Shown here one piece after another: positions 7,012-10,651 of a DNA stretch of 10,651 nucleotides (position 1 is the stretch's first letter; every line of letters starts with the position of its first letter). The stretch is from Phycisphaerae bacterium (GTDB lineage: Bacteria; Planctomycetota; Phycisphaerae; Sedimentisphaerales; SG8-4), in the NCBI GenBank assembly GCA_030613765.1, contig JAUWLI010000072.1:1-10651 (forward strand), given 5' to 3'. The notes under the pieces are model-generated. The model made no database searches and was not told the DNA's origin. It saw nothing but the letters and a program-made list of their open reading frames with translations. The position numbers and the translations under genes were made by a program.

Positions 7012-7710
7012 TCATATGGTCGCCAGGAAATAAAAGCCGACAGCAATTAGGACGACTCCGGCTACAATTCTTATAGCTGCAACTGTTGTCTTCGCCCTGG
7101 CCACCGACTTACCGAAAGACACCCCCAACATTATCGCTGCTAACGGCAAACTGAATCCGATTGCATAGGTGACCAGTATCGCTAAAGTCCAGAGGGTATA
7201 TCCCTGCAGAACAGCTACTCCCAACACAATGAAAATCCCGGGATTGCATGGCATCGAGCAGAATCCGATCCCTCCTCCGATAACGAGGCCGAACAACGCC
7301 GCGGGGAAGAGTCCTGTCGGCCTTGATTTGCCTTCGGGAACTTTCCTCTTGGGCAATTTAAAAGGGAGCAATCTGAGTGTGCCCAGACCAAAAAGAATTA
7401 AAATGAATCCCCCGAAGAGCTTCCAATACCTGCCTAATGTAGTTTGGGCAACCTGCCCCATAAAGCCCGCCATGCTTCCGAGGATGACGGTCGCAATTAT
7501 TACTCCGAGCATGAAAAAAAGGCCGGCAAATAAAGCCGCCTGCCAGCCTCTGCCCTTTCGCGAACCGGAATACCCAACTACAGCTCCTAATATCGGAAAA
7601 GTACAGCATGCGCATGCTATCGAACTTATCAGACCCAGGAGAAAGGATGCAAGCAGGACTGTTACACTAAGCGCTTCAGACTCCAGAGTCTGATTGATCC
7701 ATTCTTGCAA
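7012..7710 (-). CDS. CcdA/DsbD-type thiol-redox (cytochrome c biogenesis) transmembrane protein
   Basis: This is a 232-residue membrane protein of the CcdA/DsbD-beta fold, which moves reducing equivalents from cytoplasmic thioredoxin across the membrane. Six hydrophobic helices are visible (~15-47, 56-85, 97-117, 134-165, 170-197, 208-231). The two halves carry the paired cysteines expected of the family: CACCTFP in helix 1 (Cys33, 35, 36) and FCSMPCNPG in helix 4 (Cys151, 155), each followed by Pro. The start is a TTG at 7710. AAGGAG lies 7 bases before it and overlaps the stop of the Cys-rich gene, so the TTG is well supported and the two genes are coupled (11 bases apart). An arsenical-permease-like (ArsG) or other CcdA-derived transporter role is possible. 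No cytochrome c assembly genes are nearby. Confidence 0.85.
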   Translation of the reverse strand: MQEWINQTLESEALSVTVLLASFLLGLISSIACACCTFPILGAVVGYSGSRKGRGWQAALFAGLFFMLGVIIATVILGSMAGFMGQVAQTTLGRYWKLFGGFILILFGLGTLRLLPFKLPKRKVPEGKSRPTGLFPAALFGLVIGGGIGFCSMPCNPGIFIVLGVAVLQGYTLWTLAILVTYAIGFSLPLAAIMLGVSFGKSVARAKTTVAAIRIVAGVVLIAVGFYFLATI

Positions 7711-7721
7711 TATTCGTCTCC

Positions 7722-8171
7722 TTATTCAGAGCCGGCATTCGGACAACAACCTGGAACGGTGGCTGTTTTCGGACAACTACTTGGAGTCTCCGTATTCGGA
7801 CAGCTACCCGGAGTCGCGGCTTTCGGACAACCACTTGGAGCCCCTGTTTTCGGGCAGCAGGAAGAAGGATTATTCGCCTTCTTCTCCGATGGGCACGTTA
7901 CATTGCCGGGATTGGCCTCGGTGGCCCCACAGGTTTCGCTGGATGAACAGGCCTTGTTCAATGGACAGACACCAGCAGCGCAGGGTGAATTAGTCCCGTT
8001 TGAAAGCACCGAATGGGCCGCCAACGCACCAGCCGCCAGTATTACCAGAACAAATGCTGCGGTCTTCAGGCTTTTCAAACTGCCCGAACCGGACGAGCAG
8101 CAATCGCCGCCCGAACCTGATGAATCATAGGAACTCTCGTTTTGTTGTGCCTTTTCTTCATTTGTTTCCAT
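7722..8171 (-). CDS. Cys-rich membrane-anchored protein with CP(K/N) repeats, unknown family
   Basis: This 149-residue protein matches no family I know. Residues 1-37 are hydrophilic, Ser/Gly-rich and contain CysCys at 24-25 just before Lys residues. Residues 38-57 form one transmembrane helix. The charge pattern puts the short N-terminus inside and the rest in the periplasm. The outer part has 12 cysteines: a first set at 64, 69, 75, 81 and 93, then nine- to ten-residue repeats beginning CP (CPKTGAPSG, CPKAATPGS, CPNTETPSS, CPKTATVPG, CPNAGSE) with CysCys at 105-106 and 142-143. This suggests metal binding or multiple disulfides. GAGG lies 7 bases before the ATG. The gene directly precedes and is coupled to the CcdA-like gene, so a redox partner or substrate relation is likely by inference. 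Confidence 0.8.
   Translation of the reverse strand: METNEEKAQQNESSYDSSGSGGDCCSSGSGSLKSLKTAAFVLVILAAGALAAHSVLSNGTNSPCAAGVCPLNKACSSSETCGATEANPGNVTCPSEKKANNPSSCCPKTGAPSGCPKAATPGSCPNTETPSSCPKTATVPGCCPNAGSE
7738..7857. repeat. 27-30 bp tandem coding repeats (TTCGGACA...)
   Basis: The motif TTCGGACA, or TTCGGGCA in the last unit, recurs at 7738, 7768, 7795, 7822 and 7849: one 30-base step and then three 27-base steps. All lie in frame in the 3' end of the Cys-rich gene and encode its CP-beginning units. The interior of the units is diverged, so expansion is not very recent. Such arrays can change copy number by slippage or recombination. Confidence 0.85.
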
Positions 8172-8296
8172 ATTTTTTCCTCAAAATTAACGTTTTTTCC
8201 ATTTTTTCCCACAATAATGGAATTATCGTCTTTATTACGTTTCAACTAACAACTGGTTCGCTCCTTTTCGGCTTATAAATTAACCGCAATCTTAAT

Positions 8297-8325
8297 ATTA
8301 TAACCGGAAAAGCAATATTTGGCAA
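8297..8325 (-). promoter_or_regulatory. Strong sigma-70-like promoter for the Cys-rich/CcdA operon
   Basis: On the - strand, TTGCCA (8325-8320; 5 of 6 consensus bases) and a perfect TATAAT (8302-8297) are separated by exactly 17 bases. Transcription would begin near 8290, leaving a leader of about 120 bases before the ATG at 8171. The leader is A/T-rich, with a small ATAAT-TCC-ATTAT hairpin and an unused GGAG further up. I see no known riboswitch in it. The promoter implies high or constitutive expression of the operon. Confidence 0.6.
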
Positions 8326-8353
8326 GAATTTAAAATGATAGTTTAGGCCTCAT

Positions 8354-8491
8354 TTACATTGGGCAAAATTGTAATGGCAATAAAAAGGTGTTCCCGTTCC
8401 CTGCTTTGACGGGGATGTGCTTACACCTGCCCTTCTTTTTGCCACGAAGACCCTTCGGCATTGATTCTTTGGAGACAATGTCCTAAAGCCC
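8354..8491 (-). pseudogene. Relic of a second copy of the GPP-HAPAHGYR lipoprotein gene (3' end only)
   Basis: This lies in the 381-base gap between the Cys-rich gene and the small lipoprotein gene. Read on the - strand from 8491, it gives G-L-stop-D-I-V, then SKESMPKGLRGKKKG, then a short tail to a TAA at 8354-8356. The end of the lipoprotein at 9703-10389 reads GPWEVV, then AEESLPKGLRGKKKGKGKPK. Over 8422-8485 about 50 of 64 bases match 9757-9820, with 16 identical in a row (CGAAGACCCTTCGGCA). The conserved Trp codon TGG has become TAG at 8485-8483. The tail (KHIPVKAGNG) fits the C-terminus of that protein better than its internal repeat. Upstream of 8491 homology fades. The ATG at 8461 could still give a 35-residue peptide, but nothing suggests it is used. 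Confidence 0.75.
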
Positions 8492-8552
8492 TACCAATAT
8501 CTACGCTAACTTCTCACCGTTCTTTCATGAAGAACAGCAAAAGCATGGTTGG

Positions 8553-8774
8553 CTATGGCTCCTCGCTGATTTCCTTATCAACAGCCTCTTCCAGCTTCTT
8601 AAGCTCTTCTTCCATGTTCTCTTCGGTGATTTGTGCTTCCGCCTCGGCCTCGTATTCTGCCGCGGTCTTAACCACTACCTCGGATTCAGCGTCACTTGAA
8701 GAGTCGTCACATCCGCTAAGGTAGAAGGTACTTAGTGTTGTCAGGACAATTATAATGAATAGTTTTCGAAGCAT
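8553..8774 (-). CDS. Small acidic putative lipoprotein
   Basis: This 73-residue exported protein is of unknown function. The signal peptide (MLRKLFIIIVLTTLSTFY) ends in a good lipobox, LSGC, making Cys21 the likely lipidated residue. The mature ~50 residues are Asp/Ser then Glu-rich (DDSSSDAESEV, then alternating Glu/Ala and a predicted helix EENMEEELKKLEEAVDKEI), probably a short charged coiled coil or spacer. I start at the ATG at 8774 because AAAGGA lies about 8 bases upstream; the longer frame begins at a TTG at 8792 and would put charged residues ahead of the signal. It follows the Lys-rich protein gene by 80 bases, and its acidic character is opposite to that strongly basic neighbour. 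Confidence 0.7.
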   Translation of the reverse strand: MLRKLFIIIVLTTLSTFYLSGCDDSSSDAESEVVVKTAAEYEAEAEAQITEENMEEELKKLEEAVDKEISEEP

Positions 8775-8854
8775 GATTTTATTCCTTTGCAAATGGATAT
8801 TCTTATTATGGTGACCACTATACTAATGCATCTCTATTTATGGATTCACTAAAC

Positions 8855-9535
8855 TTATTCTTCGGTCTTTTCTGCCTTCTCTTTGGCTTTCTCTTTTTCA
8901 GCCTCGGTTTTTGCCTTTCCCTTTTGCTTGGCAGCGCTTTTCTCTACAGTTTTCTGGAGCGTTTTGCCTTCACCTGTTTCAATCTGTTGCATCATTTCCA
9001 TCGTACGTTTTCGCTTGCTCTCATAACGGCCTTGTTCTTTTCCTTCAAGGATCTTGAGTTTTTCAAGGATGGTTTTATTACCTTTTTTAGTGGCCAATTC
9101 CCTGATTCGTTTAAAATGAGCCTGGCGTTTCCGATATTTTGCTTCCTCACGAAGCATCTGCTTTTCAAGGGCCTTCATTTTTTGCTGCTGTCCCTTGCCT
9201 TTTCCGGTATTTTCCGCAGATTTCCCTTTAGCGGTCCCTTTTTCCAGGGCTTTACCCTTGGCTTTTTCCCCGCCGCCCTGTTTTTCTTCTTTCTTAGCCT
9301 CGCCCTTGCTGGCACTGGCACGTTGTTTCTCAGCCTCAACTTTGCTCTTACCCTTCTCTACGCCTTTTTCTGCAGTTACCCTTTTGTCCTCGGACTTGCC
9401 CTTATCCTGGACCTCCTTTGGTTGCTTGTTCTGTCCGCCAGCACCTTTGTCTTTACCTTTTCCCTTTGCAAAAACAAAACTGCTGTTCCACAACAGAAGA
9501 AGCAAAACAAACAGTGAAAGTATAATCTTTTTCAT
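8855..9535 (-). CDS. Lys-rich secreted coiled-coil protein, unknown function
   Basis: This 226-residue protein has a clear Sec signal (MKKIILSLFVLLLLLWNSSF, cleavage after VFA at ~23). Residues 24-115 are low-complexity Lys/Gly/Glu/Ala (KGKGKDKGAGGQNK and similar), surely disordered and very basic. Residues ~115-185 are the most protein-like part, a helical coiled coil with heptad-like spacing (KMKALEKQMLREEAKYRKRQ, then RIRELATKKGNK and ILEKLKILEGKEQGR), and the C-terminus returns to Lys/Glu/Ala repeats. A cell-envelope or DNA/polyanion-binding role is conceivable, but nothing shows it. The ribosome site is strong (GGAG 7 bases before the ATG). The codon bias creates a long open frame on the opposite strand that is a shadow. 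It sits between two other exported orphan proteins. Confidence 0.8.
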   Translation of the reverse strand: MKKIILSLFVLLLLLWNSSFVFAKGKGKDKGAGGQNKQPKEVQDKGKSEDKRVTAEKGVEKGKSKVEAEKQRASASKGEAKKEEKQGGGEKAKGKALEKGTAKGKSAENTGKGKGQQQKMKALEKQMLREEAKYRKRQAHFKRIRELATKKGNKTILEKLKILEGKEQGRYESKRKRTMEMMQQIETGEGKTLQKTVEKSAAKQKGKAKTEAEKEKAKEKAEKTEE

Positions 9536-9621
9536 AATACGTCTCCTTCTATTTGATAATTCTAATATGAGTTTCGCCCAGCTACGCTGCCGGGCTTACA
9601 AAATACCCAAACTAAGTATTT

Positions 9622-9648
9622 ATCCGCTCAATATAACATTGCGCGGAT
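9622..9648. repeat. 6-bp inverted repeat downstream of the His/Lys-rich lipoprotein gene
   Basis: ATCCGC at 9622-9627 and GCGGAT at 9643-9648 could pair with a 15-base loop, 55 bases past the stop at 9703. On the - strand it is followed by AAATACTTAG, not a T-tract, so it is at best a weak terminator. The rest of 9536-9702 holds only the ribosome site of the Lys-rich gene. Confidence 0.25.
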
Positions 9649-9702
9649 TTCATCGCTTTTCGAAAGAAGATGTGGGCACAAGTTTATCGGCGATGACTGT
9701 TA

Positions 9703-10389
9703 TCAGTTCTTCTTTTCGAGGCCGAGACCGCGACCTTTGCCTGGATGTTCTTTCGGTTTACCCTTGCCCTTTTTTTTGCCCCGAAGACCCTTCGGCAAAG
9801 ACTCTTCGGCCACCACTTCCCAGGGACCGTTGACATGCACGCCTATTTCCCAATGGGTCTCTCTGTGGCGGTAATAGTGGCCCTTGAAGTAGAAATGGTT
9901 GGGAAGTTCGACTACATAGACGCCCAGCCCTGAGTCATAAACGAGCTCAGCGTCGTGCTGTTTATGGCGGTAGCCGTGGGCAGGAGCATGCAGCGGAGGC
10001 CCTTTCGGCTTACCCTTGCCCTTCTTTTTGCTACGTAGACCCTTCGGCAGTGACTTCTCGGCTACCACTTCCCATGGACCTTCGACATGCACGCCTATTT
10101 CCCAGTGAGTCTCTCCGTGACGGTAATAGTGGCCCTTGAAGTAGAAATGGTCGGCAAGTTCGACGACTACATAGACTCCCAGCCCTGAGTCATAAACGAG
10201 TTCAACACCGTGTTCGTGATGTTTATGGCGGTAGCCGTGGGCAGGAGCATGCGGCGGAGGCCCTTGTACGTATACGTGCTCGTGCTTACGGCTCGATGTC
10301 CTGCGGACTCTGGCACTCCTGCATGAGACAAGTACCATCGTCGCACAAATTAGAGCAACCGCTAATAGAAATGAGTACTTATGCTTCAT
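9703..10389 (-). CDS. His/Lys-rich lipoprotein with two tandem GPP-HAPAHGYR domains
   Basis: This 228-residue exported protein is of unknown function. The signal peptide (MKHKYSFLLAVALICATMVL) ends VSC, making Cys23 the likely lipid site; a basic stretch (RSARVRR) follows. The mature part is two near-identical ~85-residue copies. Each copy starts GPP(P/L)HAPAHGYRHK and continues with a His cluster (HKHHEHG in copy 1, HKQHD in copy 2). Then come ELVYDSGLGVYVV, HFYFKGHYYRH, ETHWEIGVHV, GPWEVV, SLPKGLR and a Lys tail (KKKGKGKPK). Copy 1 has three extra residues. The pattern recalls small exported proteins with a GPPxxAPAHG opening followed by aromatic strands; their role is unknown to me. The His density hints at metal binding, and the basic tails at binding acidic polymers (inference). 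AGGG lies 7 bases before the ATG. A relic of a second gene copy lies at 8354-8491. Confidence 0.82.
   Translation of the reverse strand: MKHKYSFLLAVALICATMVLVSCRSARVRRTSSRKHEHVYVQGPPPHAPAHGYRHKHHEHGVELVYDSGLGVYVVVELADHFYFKGHYYRHGETHWEIGVHVEGPWEVVAEKSLPKGLRSKKKGKGKPKGPPLHAPAHGYRHKQHDAELVYDSGLGVYVVELPNHFYFKGHYYRHRETHWEIGVHVNGPWEVVAEESLPKGLRGKKKGKGKPKEHPGKGRGLGLEKKN
9751..10265. repeat. Tandem direct duplication of 252-261 bp within the lipoprotein gene
   Basis: Bases 9751-10004 and 10003-10265 are direct copies. The offset is 252 at their low end (TTTCGGTTTACCCTTGCC against TTTCGGCTTACCCTTGCC) and 261 at the high end (CGGAGGCCCTT at 9994-10004 and 10255-10265), because the upstream copy carries three extra codons. 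The copies meet end to end and stay in frame. Long stretches are nearly identical at the DNA level, pointing to a fairly recent duplication or ongoing conversion. Confidence 0.9.
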
Positions 10390-10451
10390 AGCTAATCCCT
10401 TATACTATTTTATTAATCAGTAAACCACGAAACTTATTGATAACACGAGCG

Positions 10452-10479
10452 AATATATCACAATTGTAGGACAAAGCAA
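10452..10479 (-). promoter_or_regulatory. Possible promoter for the His/Lys-rich lipoprotein gene
   Basis: TTGCTT (10479-10474) and TATATT (10457-10452) on the - strand are 16 bases apart, which would give a leader of about 55 bases. The match is moderate and the region is AT-rich, so this is tentative. Nothing else recognisable lies in 10390-10540. Confidence 0.3.
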
Positions 10480-10540
10480 TAGATTAGTGTAAAAAATGCC
10501 AATATTACCTACGTTCCTTTTTGACTACGAACTACTAACT

Positions 10541-10559
10541 AAGGGCCTTCTGGGTCCTT
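10541..10559. terminator. Weak hairpin after the right-edge gene fragment
   Basis: AAGGGCC at 10541-10547 and GGTCCTT at 10553-10559 can form a 7-bp stem (one G-U pair on the + strand, one A-C mismatch on the - strand) with a 5-base loop. It lies 20 bases beyond the stop of the - strand fragment at 10580. No real T-tract follows, so the terminator call is weak. Confidence 0.25.
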
Positions 10560-10579
10560 TATGGCAGAACAAATTCGCA

Positions 10580-10651
10580 TTAATCCGCTTCTATACAGAC
10601 AATCGCTCCGTCGGGAACATCCTGAAGCTGCGATAAGTCACCTTTAATCGT
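10580..10651 (-). CDS. C-terminal fragment of an unidentified protein (cut by window edge)
   Basis: On the - strand the frame entering at 10651 stays open for 23 codons to a TAA at 10580-10582. The residues (TIKGDLSQLQDVPDGAIVC, then IEAD) are of ordinary composition and look like a genuine protein C-terminus, with a plausible hairpin beyond the stop. The stretch is too short to assign a family. The gene would lie upstream of the lipoprotein gene on the same strand, 190 bases away. Confidence 0.45.
   Translation of the reverse strand, partial: TIKGDLSQLQDVPDGAIVCIEAD

Noticed and set aside
7738..7857. CRISPR-like array
   Set aside because: The units are 27-30 bases end to end with no unique spacers, and they are in frame within a coding sequence.
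7694..8130. Two overlapping + strand open frames with repeats across the Cys-rich gene
   Set aside because: Their repeats mirror the 27-bp units of the - strand gene, which has the promoter, ribosome site, membrane segment and coupling to its neighbour.
8361..8461. Short expressed peptide from the ATG at 8461
   Set aside because: The frame continues homology to the end of a longer gene with a stop just upstream, and no ribosome site precedes it; a relic explains it better.
8840..9517. Long + strand open frame (225 codons) opposite the Lys-rich gene
   Set aside because: It is a Phe/Leu-rich shadow produced by AAG/AAA-rich codons on the other strand. The - strand frame has a signal peptide and a strong ribosome site.

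Overview
This window looks like an ordinary chromosomal segment of a Gram-negative-type bacterium: there are lipoprotein signals, an ECF sigma factor with a membrane anti-sigma factor, and a CcdA/DsbD-like membrane protein. The mix of a dnaJ-grpE-zinc-ribbon cluster, a parallel beta-helix lipoprotein and several orphan secreted proteins suggests a planctomycete-like (PVC group, perhaps Phycisphaerae) genome. That placement is an impression from protein style, not a database result. No phage, transposase, CRISPR array, tRNA or rRNA was seen.

Layout. On the + strand, positions 1-1411 hold the 3' end of dnaJ, then grpE and an FmdB-type zinc-ribbon protein, packed as one operon. Everything from 1507 to the right edge is on the - strand and converges on that operon. 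Reading the - strand from right to left: a C-terminal gene fragment at the edge (10580-10651); a His/Lys-rich lipoprotein made of an internal tandem duplication (9703-10389); a Lys-rich secreted coiled-coil protein (8855-9535); a small acidic lipoprotein (8553-8774); a decayed relic of the His/Lys-rich lipoprotein gene (8354-8491); a Cys-rich membrane-anchored protein translationally linked to a CcdA-like membrane protein (7012-8171); pgsA (6285-6899); a beta-helix lipoprotein (4970-6184); ribBA coupled to a small lipoprotein (3092-4873); and an ECF sigma factor with its overlapping anti-sigma factor (1507-2939).

How the parts work together. DnaJ and GrpE are the co-chaperone and nucleotide-exchange factor of DnaK. 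The sigma/anti-sigma pair overlaps by ATGA and is preceded by a near-perfect extracytoplasmic-stress type promoter (GGAAC-N17-GTCTAA), which points to autoregulation and bears on the true sigma start codon. RibBA supplies both entry reactions of riboflavin synthesis and PgsA commits CDP-diacylglycerol to phosphatidylglycerol. The Cys-rich protein and the CcdA-like protein share a strong sigma-70 promoter and form a plausible thiol-redox or metal-handling pair. This is the least explained functional unit here.

The most interesting items are the Cys-rich/CcdA pair, the pseudogene relic whose conserved Trp codon has become a stop, the duplicated GPP-HAPAHGYR domain protein, and a cluster of mutually exclusive GGTCAA inverted repeats upstream of the sigma operon. 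I found no convincing multi-gene defence or mobile system.
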